DNA of 64,000 bases from Cyclobacteriaceae bacterium (lineage in GTDB: Bacteria; Bacteroidota; Bacteroidia; Cytophagales; Cyclobacteriaceae), in assembly GCA_019638395.1 (NCBI GenBank), contig JAHBTX010000005.1, positions 310,001-374,000 on the forward strand. Direction: 5' to 3'. Below, in pieces: positions 1-8,824 of the stretch (position 1 is the stretch's first letter; the number at the start of each line of letters is the position of its first letter). The position numbers and the translations under genes are program-made. The notes under the pieces are model-generated. The model saw only the letters and a program-made list of their open reading frames with translations, had not been told where the DNA came from and ran no database searches.

Positions 1-321
1 TGGTGTATCGCTGTGGCGGTGATGATGGCGGTGATGCGCGGCCCACCACAAGGCACCTTTCTGTGCAGTGGTTTGCGACATAAATGCAATTACAAATTGA
101 AACCAACGCGAAGTGCTGTATGAACGATGAGCAAAGTAACGATGATAACCACCCGTTACCCAAAACATTCGAAACACGTAAAGGAAAATGCAAACCATCC
201 AATCAAAGAAGGTTGCACCGGTCCACAATGCGCCTAATGGCATTAAGTGAATTAATGCAAAGGCAATCTCTTGTTTTAGTACCGGCTTTCGTCTAACCTC
301 GGGAACAACTGCTTGTGCCAT
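1..321 (-). CDS. Acyl-CoA / fatty acid desaturase, N-terminal part (cut by window edge)
   Basis: Reading the minus strand from the ATG at 321 gives an open frame of 107 codons that runs off the window. It shows two hydrophobic stretches and then two histidine boxes typical of membrane di-iron desaturases: H-R-Y-F-A-H at about residues 63-68, and a dense H-H-R-H-H-H-R-H-S-D cluster near residue 100. This is the layout of stearoyl-CoA delta-9 desaturase-type enzymes, which use oxygen and an electron donor to introduce a cis double bond into a membrane acyl chain. The third histidine box lies outside the window, so exact regiospecificity is not visible. A plus-strand frame over the same bases is only a shadow. 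Confidence 0.88.
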   Translation of the reverse strand, partial: MAQAVVPEVRRKPVLKQEIAFALIHLMPLGALWTGATFFDWMVCIFLYVFRMFWVTGGYHRYFAHRSYSTSRWFQFVIAFMSQTTAQKGALWWAAHHRHHHRHSDTP

Positions 322-459
322 GGTATTTCTTAAGTGTAAAAGTGAGCTGCAAAGATAACGCGAATTGCAGGGAATAATTCCATTTGGTTTACACAATCGG
401 CAAAATGTTTACCGAACGAACGTTAAAAACATGATTTAAAGCAGAAATGAAAAACAAAA

Positions 460-1449
460 TCAATCTACCGCATAGCGAATTCCCGCCTTGGCCCGAATGA
501 CATCTAACGTTTGCATTAACAGCAATGTAAACTCATGCGTAAGTATAGAGCTTGCTGTCAGATTGTTTTGCAAACATTCATTTACATGACGAATCTCATA
601 TTCGTAACCGTTGCCTTTTGCTTGTTCAGTTGCAATCAGTTGGCGTGTATCTACTGCCCCGCTATAATATTCAAGTTGTGTAGTTGGCCCATGCATGCGA
701 TGCGTAAATCTAATGCGACCTTCCGTTCCGCCAATATCGCCACCCGATGCCAGATTGGAAGCAAGTGTGCAGAATAAGTTAGCGATTGCTCCATGCTTAT
801 ATTGAAACCGAACAACACATTGTTCATCAATACCGGTAGGTGCGGATGTCATAACCGCATCGATCACATCGGGCTTACCCAATAAATCAAGGGCCATAAA
901 AACCGGATATACTCCAATATCCAACAATGCACCACCACCCAAAGCGGGATCGAATAACCGGGGCGCCACGGGTTCAACAGGTTTAAAACCAAACTCGCCA
1001 TAGAAGTATTTTATCTCTCCTACCTTGCCATCGGCAATAAGTTGTTTTGCTTTTTCATAGTGCGGCAGAAAGCGTGTCCAGAATGCTTCCATTAGAAATG
1101 TTTGCTGCGCTTTCGCGAGATGAATCATTTCGCTGGCTTGCTTGTAATTAATTGCAAAAGCTTTTTCGCAAAGCACCGCCTTTTTATGCTGCAGGCATAA
1201 CAGCACGTGTTCGTGATGCATGGCGTGCGGTGTAGCCACATAAATAACGTCTACTTCCGGATTGTTTACCAAAGCCTGATAACTACCATGAACGTGTTTT
1301 GCCGGAAATTCTTTTGCAAATGCCTGAGCGGTTGCCAGCTCACGCGCACCTACAGCAATTAACTCTGCATCGTTAACCCATTTTAAATCAGAAGCAAACT
1401 TGCGGGCTATACGCCCAGAACCTAAAATTCCCCAGCGGATTTTTTTCAT
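460..1449 (-). CDS. Gfo/Idh/MocA family NAD(P)-dependent oxidoreductase
   Basis: The 329-residue protein starts with a Rossmann nucleotide-binding fold (WGILGSGRIARKFA, residues 6-19). This is followed by the family segment VIYVATPHAMHHEH and the signature CEKAFA near residue 95, where most relatives have EKP. The C-terminal half matches the GFO/IDH alpha/beta domain with a GGGALLDIGVYP stretch. Members oxidise or reduce sugars, inositols or dihydrodiols in the cytoplasm. The combination of an early WGILG motif and EKA resembles trans-1,2-dihydrobenzene-diol or glucose-fructose oxidoreductase-like members, but the substrate cannot be read from sequence. Length is normal for the family. It stands alone, 138 bp from the divergent-looking start of the desaturase. 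Confidence 0.9.
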   Translation of the reverse strand: MKKIRWGILGSGRIARKFASDLKWVNDAELIAVGARELATAQAFAKEFPAKHVHGSYQALVNNPEVDVIYVATPHAMHHEHVLLCLQHKKAVLCEKAFAINYKQASEMIHLAKAQQTFLMEAFWTRFLPHYEKAKQLIADGKVGEIKYFYGEFGFKPVEPVAPRLFDPALGGGALLDIGVYPVFMALDLLGKPDVIDAVMTSAPTGIDEQCVVRFQYKHGAIANLFCTLASNLASGGDIGGTEGRIRFTHRMHGPTTQLEYYSGAVDTRQLIATEQAKGNGYEYEIRHVNECLQNNLTASSILTHEFTLLLMQTLDVIRAKAGIRYAVD

Positions 1450-1606
1450 AGCATAAAGGTGCTGATTTTAATCAGATCTTTATTTACAGAATTTTATGGA
1501 TAATTAGCAAAAAAAATTAGCCTAAAATCAGAAAGATTCTTGAAAGCAAGATATTAAAAAGTCAGGTCAAGGAAATGACCCGATTACCCGTGAGTGTAAA
1601 TGCGTA

Positions 1607-2077
1607 TTATTTTTTCAAGATTAACCGCGCAGAGGTTACACCTTCTTTTAAACGATTGGCAATTAGTAATGCACGTTCAATTTTTTTATCTATTGATTTA
1701 GGCTGCCCGGCAAGGTACATCAAACTTCGCTTGCTTCCAGGTGTAAGTGTCTGAAAGACTTTATTGGCAAGCGGATCAGTCGCCAGAACTTCTTTTAGCT
1801 CTGGGGGCATTTTAAATTGATGGACGCTGGTGTCTTTGGAAAAGATTGCCTTTTTGATATCAACTCCTGCAGCAAGAATTTTTTTCTGATTTTCTTTTCC
1901 AATGTAGACAAAGTGCCCTATGTCTTTGCTGTATTGCAAGGCGCAATGGAGCGTAATCGTTCCAATTTTACAGGTTATTCTTTTTTCGTTATTAAATTTT
2001 TTGGCCGTGGAAAAGGGTACGGTTAAATAATACATACCCGTTCGGGGATGTTTTTGAAAGGGTTGAGTTGTTGGCAT
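1607..2077 (-). CDS. YdeI/OmpD-associated (DUF1905-type) protein
   Basis: The 156-residue protein has an N-terminal small beta-barrel segment (YLTVPFSTAKKFN, then RITCKIGTITLHCAL) resembling DUF1905. The helical C-terminal part (MPPELKEVLATDPLANKVFQTLTPGSKRSLMYLAGQPKSIDKKIERA) fits the YdeI/bacteriocin-protection family, where the motif A.F..L.P..R......I..AK....R..RI is typical. No signal peptide is visible, so it is probably cytosolic. The biochemical role of the family is unclear. It is a single gene, with no operon partner within 150 bp on either side. Confidence 0.75.
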   Translation of the reverse strand: MPTTQPFQKHPRTGMYYLTVPFSTAKKFNNEKRITCKIGTITLHCALQYSKDIGHFVYIGKENQKKILAAGVDIKKAIFSKDTSVHQFKMPPELKEVLATDPLANKVFQTLTPGSKRSLMYLAGQPKSIDKKIERALLIANRLKEGVTSARLILKK

Positions 2078-2297
2078 AAATGAGTAAACCCATACTTGGG
2101 GTAAAATGTTTTGGCGGCTAAAGTCGCTTATGAATAATCGCTGAGTTTTACAGGATTCATTTTAATGGATGAATTTGGTAATGCTCCCTTTCTTGATCCA
2201 GATCAAGCAGCGCATCCGTTTTTATTAACTTTTATCAACGTTTCACACCTCGGTTGCCCGGCATCTTTGTGCCATTCAAACCAAATTCATAACCGAC

Positions 2298-4691
2298 ATG
2301 AAAACAACACGCATTTTAACAGGCCTGCTGGGAATTTTATTAGCCAGTAATGTCTGGGCTCAAACCACACAAACTGTACGGGGTACCGTAGTAGACGAAG
2401 TGAGTAAAACTCCATTGGTAAGCGTAAACGTATCGCTGGTGGGCAGCGATCCTATATTAGGCAGCGCAACCGACCTGGATGGCAATTACCGAATTGAAAA
2501 AGTGCCCGTTGGGCGCCAAACGTTTAAGATTTCTTACATCGGCTATGAGGATCAATCCATTCCCAATGTGGTTGTTACCGCTGGCAAAGAAGTAATACTA
2601 AACATTAGCCTGATCGAAAGCATTCAGCAACTTAATGCCGTGGTAGTAGTTGCCAATACGCGCGAAGATAAAACTGCCACCAATAACGATCTGGCCATAG
2701 TAAGCGCACGCTCATTTAATTTGGATGATACTAAGCGTTATGCCGGTGCGCTGGGCGATCCTTCGCGCATGGCCGCTAACTTTGCCGGTGTGATCGGTGG
2801 CGATGATTCGCGTAATGACATTGTTGTGCGCGGAAATTCGCCCACCGGCATGCTGTGGCAATTAGAAGGGTTAAACATTCCAAACCCCAATCACTTTGGT
2901 TCACTTAACAGCACGGGCGGCCCGGTAAGCATGCTCAACAACAACAACCTCGATAAATCAGATTTTATGACAAGTGCATTTCCGGCTCAATATGGAAATG
3001 CAGTTGCCGGAGTATTTGATATTCGCTTACGCGATGGCAACAATCAAAAGTCAGAATTTGTAAGCCAGATAGGATTTAATGGATTTGAAGCAGGAGCCGA
3101 AGGACCACTTTCAAAAAATGGTAAAGGTTCTTACATCGCTAACTATCGTTATTCTACGCTGGGCGTGTTCAACGCATTGGGAATTGAATTCGGTACCGGA
3201 GCCAACATACCATTATATCAGGATTTAAATTTCAAGGTAACATTGCCAACAAAAGGTAATGGCAAATGGTCAGTGTTTGGTCTGGGAGGAATCAGTTCGA
3301 TTGATCTGCTGGGAAGCGAGGCCGATCTGGAAAGTTCTACCGACTTGTATGGGAGCGAAAATCAAGATGGATTTCCCCGTTACAAAACCGGAATTGCCGG
3401 AGTGAGCTTTGAAAAAAATCTAACAAAGAAAACATTCATGAAACTCACAGCGGGGATAAGTGCTACGGACGAGACATTTACCGGTGACTCGCTGGTTCGG
3501 GATGGAAGTGATGAGGTAGTAGCTCGCTACCGTCAATCGGAAGCCGCCTTTACTACAACAAAGGCTTCGCTCGTGGGCTTATTCCGAACTAAGTTCAATT
3601 CTAAGAATAGTATAAGCTATGGCTTTAATGCCGATGTCTTAAATTTTGATTTCTATAACCGCGATTTCTTTGCCAATAGCGGAACTGACTCGGTGCGTAT
3701 CAATGTAGAAGATGTTACTTCGCTGTACCAAGGTTTTGCCACGTGGCGTCATCGGTTTAATAACAAGCTATCTTTTAATGCCGGTGTACACACCCAATAT
3801 TATGCCTTGAACGAGCAAGCAGTTATTGAACCACGGCTTGGAATTCAATATATGATTTCAGGTGATCAATCTTTAAGTTTTGGTTATGGAATTCATAATC
3901 AGACTCAAAGTCCTTACACCTCGTATGTTCAAACCAAACTTTCTGACAATCAGTACACACTTACTAACACTGACTTAAAATTTACAACCAGCCAGCACAG
4001 TGTAATCACCTATGATTGGAACATCAGCGACAATCTTAGATTGAAGGCTGAAGGTTACTACCAGGTACTATCCAATGTTCCGGTTGAACAACGTGTGAGT
4101 TCATTCTCAGCCATCAACACTGGATCAAGTTTTATACCGGTAAATCAGGATAGCCTTGTAAACACCGGCACGGGAACTAACTACGGAATCGAAATTACGT
4201 TAGAGCGATTTTTTTCTAAAGGGTTTTACTTTCTAATCACCTCTTCGGTATTTCAATCAAGCTATGAAGGCAGTGATAAAATTGAGCGCAATACGGCTTA
4301 CAATACACAATACGTTGCCAATGGTCTATTTGGAAAAGAGTTTTCGTTGGGGTCTAAACAAAAGTATCTTTCCATTAATCTGAAGGTAACTACCATCGGA
4401 GGCAAATACCTTACTCCAATTGATTTTGAAGCGTCTCAACAAAACGGTCGCACTATCTATAAAGAGAATGAGGCGTATACCGAAAAACAAGATCCCTATT
4501 TCAGAACTGATTTAAGAATTGCTTACCGTAAAGAATACAAAAAGAGCACTTTAGAAATTGCACTTGATCTTCAAAATGTTACCAACAATCAAAATATCTT
4601 TTCGCAAAGTTACAATCCCAGAACCAACGCCATTGTTACTCAATATCAGCAAGGGTTCTTTCCTGTACCATTTGTTCGTTACACTTTCTAA
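2298..4691 (+). CDS. TonB-dependent outer-membrane receptor with carboxypeptidase-regulatory-like N-terminus
   Basis: The 797-residue protein has a signal peptide (MKTTRILTGLLGILLASNVWAQ) and a carboxypeptidase-D regulatory-like beta-sandwich at about 25-110 (VRGTVVDEVSKTPLVSVNVSL, then GSATDLDGNYRIEKVPVG). A plug domain (NDIVVRGNSPTGMLWQLEGLNIPNPNHFG) and a long barrel ending in aromatic residues (PFVRYTF) follow. Such receptors import large or scarce ligands across the outer membrane using TonB/ExbBD energy. There is no SusD-like partner next door, so this is not a classical glycan pair. The plug contains the G.SP.G..W.LEG.N.PNPNHF signature seen in a Bacteroidota subgroup of unknown ligand. 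It ends at a strong terminator. Confidence 0.93.
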   Translation: MKTTRILTGLLGILLASNVWAQTTQTVRGTVVDEVSKTPLVSVNVSLVGSDPILGSATDLDGNYRIEKVPVGRQTFKISYIGYEDQSIPNVVVTAGKEVILNISLIESIQQLNAVVVVANTREDKTATNNDLAIVSARSFNLDDTKRYAGALGDPSRMAANFAGVIGGDDSRNDIVVRGNSPTGMLWQLEGLNIPNPNHFGSLNSTGGPVSMLNNNNLDKSDFMTSAFPAQYGNAVAGVFDIRLRDGNNQKSEFVSQIGFNGFEAGAEGPLSKNGKGSYIANYRYSTLGVFNALGIEFGTGANIPLYQDLNFKVTLPTKGNGKWSVFGLGGISSIDLLGSEADLESSTDLYGSENQDGFPRYKTGIAGVSFEKNLTKKTFMKLTAGISATDETFTGDSLVRDGSDEVVARYRQSEAAFTTTKASLVGLFRTKFNSKNSISYGFNADVLNFDFYNRDFFANSGTDSVRINVEDVTSLYQGFATWRHRFNNKLSFNAGVHTQYYALNEQAVIEPRLGIQYMISGDQSLSFGYGIHNQTQSPYTSYVQTKLSDNQYTLTNTDLKFTTSQHSVITYDWNISDNLRLKAEGYYQVLSNVPVEQRVSSFSAINTGSSFIPVNQDSLVNTGTGTNYGIEITLERFFSKGFYFLITSSVFQSSYEGSDKIERNTAYNTQYVANGLFGKEFSLGSKQKYLSINLKVTTIGGKYLTPIDFEASQQNGRTIYKENEAYTEKQDPYFRTDLRIAYRKEYKKSTLEIALDLQNVTNNQNIFSQSYNPRTNAIVTQYQQGFFPVPFVRYTF

Positions 4692-4701
4692 CCTATTTAA
4701 T

Positions 4702-4739
4702 GCCCCATCTCTTCAACAAAAAAGAGGTGGGGCTCTTTT
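4702..4739 (+). terminator. Rho-independent terminator of the TonB receptor gene
   Basis: A 12-bp stem with one G-T pair (GCCCCATCTCTT at 4702-4713 with AAGAGGTGGGGC at 4722-4733) encloses an 8-base loop. It is followed by TCTTTTC, directly after the receptor stop codon. Confidence 0.88.
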
Positions 4740-4799
4740 CAATTTTGGTTAAGGTATTTTATGTTTAAAAACCTCTGGCGGTATTTTGTATCTTTCAGG

Positions 4800-5381
4800 A
4801 TGGACGAATTTACATCCCTCCGGAATTATGTATCGCGCTTCATTACGTTTACGGAAGAGGAATGGCGAGTGCATCAATCTATACTGGCGCGCAGGTTCTT
4901 AAAAAAAGGCGAGTTTGTGTTACGGGCTGGTGAGATTTGTAATCACGTTACATTTCTCAACAAAGGATTTGTGCGCGTATATAACATTGTAAACGATGAA
5001 GAACTTACTGCCAACTTTGGGTTTGAAGGAAATTACGTAACCGATTATACCAGCTTTGTATCGCGCCAACCCAGTCTTGATTACATTGTAGCCATGGAAG
5101 ACCTTGAAATTCTGCAATTAAATTATGTGGATATGCAACTGGCCTATGAAAAGTACCCCGTTTGGCAAAAGTTTGGAAGATTGATAGCTGAATATATTCT
5201 GATTTTTGCCACCGAACGCAGCCGGAGTTTGTTATTTCTCTCACCAGAAGAACGTTACCTTAAATTAATGAAAGACAGACCTAAGGTTATTGCCAACGTA
5301 CCCTTAAAATATATAGCTTCTTACTTGGGCATTACCCCCGAAGCATTAAGTCGCATCCGCAAACGATTAACCGAAGGTTAA
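4800..5381 (+). CDS. Crp/Fnr family transcriptional regulator
   Basis: From the ATG at 4800 the protein has 193 residues. An N-terminal cyclic-nucleotide-binding-like jelly roll (KKGEFVLRAGEICNHVTFLNKGFVRVYN) is followed by a dimerisation helix and a C-terminal winged helix (VPLKYIASYLGITPEALSRIRKRL). The segment FGFEGNYVTDYTSFVSRQPSLDYIVAMEDLE is typical of the Bacteroidota Crp subfamily, which usually lacks the cAMP-contacting arginine. An upstream in-frame ATG at 4761 would add 13 residues (MFKNLWRYFVSFR) unlike the family start, so I prefer 4800. The ligand is unknown. It is the only gene between the upstream terminator and the convergent purine nucleoside phosphorylase. Confidence 0.9.
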   Translation: MDEFTSLRNYVSRFITFTEEEWRVHQSILARRFLKKGEFVLRAGEICNHVTFLNKGFVRVYNIVNDEELTANFGFEGNYVTDYTSFVSRQPSLDYIVAMEDLEILQLNYVDMQLAYEKYPVWQKFGRLIAEYILIFATERSRSLLFLSPEERYLKLMKDRPKVIANVPLKYIASYLGITPEALSRIRKRLTEG

Positions 5382-5401
5382 TATCTCCAACCTGTACAAT
5401 T

Positions 5402-6217
5402 TTACAACTTCTCAATCAACTCTACATATAGTTCCGTAAGCCGGGGCTCTGCTTTCCCTGCAACTGCTACAATCTCACTCAGCAAAGCCGGCTTTAAATT
5501 ATCCGGATCGCAATCATCGGTAAGAACCGAAATAGCACAACACGGTAAGCCCATGTGGTTAGCCACTAATACTTCAGGTACCGTGCTCATACCCACCGCA
5601 TCGGCACCAATACGATTTAAAAATCGATACTCGGCCCGCGTTTCCAGGTTAGGGCCCATTACGGCTACATAAACACCTTTGTTCAGTTTAATTTTTTTTG
5701 CCTTCGCTATTTTTATTAGCAAGTCATTCAGTTTTTTTGAATAGGGGGCACTCATATCCGGAAAGCGTGGCCCAAACACTTCAACGTTTGGTCCGCGCAA
5801 CGGATTATCGGGTTGCAGGTTGATATGGTCATCTATCAACATCATTTCACCTTTTTTCCATTTCAGATTTAAGTTGCCGGCTGCATTAGAGATCAGCAAA
5901 TATTTAATGCCCAATAATTTCATAACGCGTACCGGCAATGTTATTTGTTGCATGGCGTAACCTTCGTAATAATGAAAGCGACCTTGCATGGCCAGCACCT
6001 GCTTCCCCTTAATGGTACCATAAATCAATTTACCTTTATGATGCTCAACCGTTGAAATAGGAAAATGCGGTATGGAGTTATAATTGATTACTACTGGGTT
6101 TTTAATTTGCTCTACAAACTTATTACCAAGCCCGGTTCCGAGAATAACCCCAATTTCAGGGGCTGTTATTCCATTCTTTTTAAGATAAGTTGTTGCTTCT
6201 TTAATGTGATCGATCAT
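5402..6217 (-). CDS. punA: Purine-nucleoside phosphorylase (trimeric PNP type)
   Basis: The 271-residue cytosolic enzyme cleaves inosine, guanosine or their deoxy forms with phosphate to free base and (deoxy)ribose-1-phosphate. Visible family landmarks are IGVILGTGLGNKF (phosphate-binding loop, residues 22-34), STVEHHKGKLIYG, MQGRFHYYEGY (59-97 region), LLISNAAGNLN, and the signature VAVMGPNLETRAEYRFLNRIGADAVGMSTVPEV. The last carries the Met-Ser/Thr base-site segment. The arginine in LETRAEYR replaces the usual proline or valine. Length matches trimeric PNPs. It is the last gene of a minus-strand run, separated from the creatininase-family gene by a 116-bp spacer with a repetitive hairpin, so it may have its own promoter. 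Confidence 0.93.
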   Translation of the reverse strand: MIDHIKEATTYLKKNGITAPEIGVILGTGLGNKFVEQIKNPVVINYNSIPHFPISTVEHHKGKLIYGTIKGKQVLAMQGRFHYYEGYAMQQITLPVRVMKLLGIKYLLISNAAGNLNLKWKKGEMMLIDDHINLQPDNPLRGPNVEVFGPRFPDMSAPYSKKLNDLLIKIAKAKKIKLNKGVYVAVMGPNLETRAEYRFLNRIGADAVGMSTVPEVLVANHMGLPCCAISVLTDDCDPDNLKPALLSEIVAVAGKAEPRLTELYVELIEKL

Positions 6218-6245
6218 TATTTAAATTATTGGGTGTGGTGTCATT

Positions 6246-6316
6246 AACCGCAAAGGCGTAAAGTTTTTTCTATTTAATGTTGAACCGGTTTTCTCAGCGT
6301 CATTGTCTTAGCGGTT
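6246..6316. repeat. Phrase-like spacer with inverted AACCGC ends
   Basis: The spacer between the PNP and creatininase-family genes contains AACCGCAAAGGCGTAAAG at its left and a partly mirrored segment ending CTTAGCGGTT at its right, so the two ends can pair. This style of semi-palindromic, word-like spacer recurs at other sites in this window. Confidence 0.5.
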
Positions 6317-6333
6317 CAATCAAGTAATAGAAT

Positions 6334-7098
6334 TTAAACGTAAAAATCTTCTTTTTTGGTTTTGGCAACCTCCACAAAAAACTGTGCTACTTTTTGAGTT
6401 ACAACTTTAAAGTATTTTTCACCTTTTTCGGCTGAGGCCTCGCGCGGATCACCTACTCCGGTATCATTTGTTACTTGCATCCATTTGCGCTCGGCCCAAG
6501 CCCAACCTTCCTGCACAGCCTTAAACCGAAATTTTTTTGCACTGCCAGCACCCGCTTCTGATAGCGGACGAACTAATTGTGGACGCAAATACAACATCAA
6601 ACTGGTTTCCATTTCACCCGCATGATCATCCTTATTAAGAAAAAATTCTTTTTGATCAACACTTTTAAACCAATCGCACGAGCATAAAAACATGTTCGGA
6701 AATTTTAAACCCAACTCGCGTATCATGGTTTTAAAATCGTTACCACCATGACTGTTGAGAATAATCAGTTTGTAAATTCTTTGTCTGTTTAAGGTATCAA
6801 TTACATCGTGTAGCACAGCAAACTGTGTGGATGGATTCATATTCATATCCAACAACACATCATACTGGCCGGTATTCACTCCAAATGGAATAGCCGGAAG
6901 CACAATAAGTTTGGCGCCTTGCTCCCACGCTATGTGCGCACTTGCTGCGGCTATCTCTTCCGCTTCAAATATATCGGTGCCATAGGGCAAATGGTAGTTA
7001 TGCGCTTCACATGCGCCCCAGGGTAAAACCGCTACTTCAAACGAAGCATCTTTTATTGTTTTCCAGTTGTTATCGGCAAGTATATAAGGGCGCATCAT
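6334..7098 (-). CDS. Creatininase-family amidohydrolase
   Basis: The 254-residue protein carries the metal-site motifs of the creatininase fold: LPWGACEAHNYHLPYGTDIFEAE (Glu, His and Asp ligands, residues 25-47), ILNSHGGND near residue 115, and DDHAGEMETSLML near 158-170. Family members hydrolyse cyclic amides such as creatinine, or take part in cofactor pathways (for example MftE and the FAPy deformylase of riboflavin biosynthesis). The exact substrate cannot be inferred. The start codon at 7098 follows the transglycosylase stop by 3 bp, so the two are cotranscribed with the LOG-family gene upstream. No signal peptide is seen. Confidence 0.88.
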   Translation of the reverse strand: MMRPYILADNNWKTIKDASFEVAVLPWGACEAHNYHLPYGTDIFEAEEIAAASAHIAWEQGAKLIVLPAIPFGVNTGQYDVLLDMNMNPSTQFAVLHDVIDTLNRQRIYKLIILNSHGGNDFKTMIRELGLKFPNMFLCSCDWFKSVDQKEFFLNKDDHAGEMETSLMLYLRPQLVRPLSEAGAGSAKKFRFKAVQEGWAWAERKWMQVTNDTGVGDPREASAEKGEKYFKVVTQKVAQFFVEVAKTKKEDFYV

Positions 7099-7101
7099 TT
7101 T

Positions 7102-8031
7102 TTAAACAGGTAGTAAGATGTGGTACGTCTTTCCCTTCTTTACTGTTAATTTAGGTTGGCGCAACCACGGATTGTGTCTTTTAAGGTTTTTGTAATTGCT
7201 GCCGTTGCTCTTTGCAAAGGTTACCAGGTTAGGAATGGTTTCGTTTACCTCAATTATTTTTAATTCTTCCGGTTGGTAAAGATGTTCGGGCTTTAGCTTA
7301 AAGCCATATTTTTCCGGATGCTCAAAAATTTCTTTTATGGCAAGAATGCGAAATACATAGCGCGAAGTTTCATCGTTCAGGTGTGCATCGTAATAACTAT
7401 CCACCTGGTTATCTTCCATATCGCGGCGAATACCTGCTACACCGCGATTATAAGCAGCTGCCACCAATGTCCAATTATTAAATTTGGAATAAGCATTTTT
7501 TAAATACTTGCAGGCAGCAATGGTAGATTTTATTGGATCGTACCGTTCATCTACTTCGTTTGAAATTTCCATACCCAATTCTTTACCGGCTGCTTCGCGT
7601 ATTTGCCAATAGCCTACTGCCTCTTTTGGCGATACCCCGTTTACCAAACCACTTTCAATTAAGGGCAGATATTTGAAGTCGTCCGGAATATTGTGCTCCT
7701 TTAGAATTTCGGTGATGCGCGGCAACCAGCGGTTTGCACGTTTTAATAAAAATAAAGTGCTGCTTTGCAGGTAAATATTTACCTGTAGTTCGCGATCTAA
7801 TCGTTCGCGCACATCCGGAAGTTGCAAAGGCACGGCTTCTCCGGCAAATGAAATGCTGGTGGGCAAATCGTATGATACTGCAACAAAAGGTTGAAATGAT
7901 TCTGACACCGGAATAGGCTCCAATGCAGGTGTAGTTGTAACTTCAGGCGTGCGGGCCGACTGATCGTACAATACATATACGAGCAAAAGCCCAATTGAGA
8001 GCGGAGCTAAAATGTTTACAACGCGTTGCAT
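7102..8031 (-). CDS. Membrane-anchored lytic murein transglycosylase (SLT domain, MltD-like)
   Basis: The 309-residue protein begins with a membrane anchor or signal (ILAPLSIGLLLVYVLY). The SLT fold is clear: YLPLIESGLVNG with the catalytic Glu126, then VGYWQIREAAGKELGM, and the segment TLVAAAYNRGVAGI near residue 215. The C-terminal 50 residues (IPNLVTFAKSNGSNYKNLKRHNPWLRQPKLTVKKGKTYHILLP) resemble a LysM peptidoglycan-binding unit. It would cleave glycan strands in the periplasm to 1,6-anhydromuropeptides during wall remodelling. It sits in a minus-strand operon, 2 bp after the LOG-family gene and 3 bp before the creatininase-family gene. Confidence 0.92.
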   Translation of the reverse strand: MQRVVNILAPLSIGLLLVYVLYDQSARTPEVTTTPALEPIPVSESFQPFVAVSYDLPTSISFAGEAVPLQLPDVRERLDRELQVNIYLQSSTLFLLKRANRWLPRITEILKEHNIPDDFKYLPLIESGLVNGVSPKEAVGYWQIREAAGKELGMEISNEVDERYDPIKSTIAACKYLKNAYSKFNNWTLVAAAYNRGVAGIRRDMEDNQVDSYYDAHLNDETSRYVFRILAIKEIFEHPEKYGFKLKPEHLYQPEELKIIEVNETIPNLVTFAKSNGSNYKNLKRHNPWLRQPKLTVKKGKTYHILLPV

Positions 8032-8033
8032 AC

Positions 8034-8789
8034 TTAAAAATTTGGCGAGAGTAAATAGCGTGCGTAAAACTCATCAATCACTTTTACGGCTTCCTGTGGT
8101 GTATCCACCAGGTTAAATAAATCCATGTCTTCGGGGCTAATCATCTTTTCATCTAACAACACGGTTTCAACCCACTTCATCCAACCTGCCCAAAATTTTT
8201 TACCTACCAGCACAATCGGAAAGCGACCAATTTTTTTTGTTTGGATCAGCGTAAGGGCTTCGGTTAGTTCGTCTAATGTTCCAAAACCGCCCGGCATAAT
8301 AATAAATCCCTGCGAGTATTTTACAAACATAACCTTGCGTACAAAAAAGTAATCGAACGTAATCAACTTATCTGAGTCGATGTAGGGATTCCCTTTCTGC
8401 TCGAACGGTAAAAAAATATTCAAGCCCACCGATTTACCCCCGGCTCGTTTTGCCCCCTTGTTGCCAGCTTCCATAATACCCGGACCACCACCGGTAATAA
8501 CACCATAGCCATGATGCACCAACTCGGCCGCAATATCTTCGGCTATCTTATAATATTTATGATCAGACTTGGTTCGGGCCGAACCAAAAATGGTAACACA
8601 CGGACCAATCTTGGCAAGTTTTTCAAAGCCCTCAACAAACTCGCTCATCACTTTAAAAATCATCCACGAGTCGGAGCTTTTTATTTCAGCCCAGTCCTTA
8701 TCTTTAAACGCCTCGCGAATGCGGTGCTCGTCTTCCAATACCTGATCTATACCGGCATTTGTTTTTTTCTTTTTTGCTTGTGATGCCAT
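8034..8789 (-). CDS. LOG family (TIGR00730) nucleotide 5'-monophosphate nucleosidase-like protein
   Basis: The 251-residue protein shows the Rossmann-like LOG fold with GSARTKSDHKYYKIAEDIAAEL, VITGGGPGIMEAGNKGA and the hallmark PGGFGTLDELTEALTLIQTKKIGRFPIVLVG. This matches the PGGxGTxxE motif of cytokinin-activating or ribonucleotide 5'-monophosphate phosphoribohydrolases. The longer N-terminal arm rich in lysine is common in Bacteroidota members. An upstream TTG at 8798 is possible, but the ATG at 8789 with the preceding GAAAGG is the better start. It heads the tight operon with the transglycosylase and creatininase-family genes. The substrate in bacteria of this group is not established. 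Confidence 0.9.
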   Translation of the reverse strand: MASQAKKKKTNAGIDQVLEDEHRIREAFKDKDWAEIKSSDSWMIFKVMSEFVEGFEKLAKIGPCVTIFGSARTKSDHKYYKIAEDIAAELVHHGYGVITGGGPGIMEAGNKGAKRAGGKSVGLNIFLPFEQKGNPYIDSDKLITFDYFFVRKVMFVKYSQGFIIMPGGFGTLDELTEALTLIQTKKIGRFPIVLVGKKFWAGWMKWVETVLLDEKMISPEDMDLFNLVDTPQEAVKVIDEFYARYLLSPNF

Positions 8790-8824
8790 ACCTTTCAACC
8801 ATTAATTTTTTTTCAAGTTAGTAA

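Noticed and set aside
84-296. Plus-strand 70-codon frame at the left edge
   Set aside because: It lies opposite the desaturase gene, whose histidine boxes are unmistakable on the minus strand.
2270-2277. CATCTTTG as -7 element of the first TonB receptor gene
   Set aside because: It has one mismatch in the TA dinucleotide and no TTG at the proper spacing, so support is too weak to list.
8790-8824. Dedicated promoter in the 35-bp divergent gap between the LOG and GH130 genes
   Set aside because: No TAnnTTTG or TTG pair is found in either direction at usable spacing, so I left it out.
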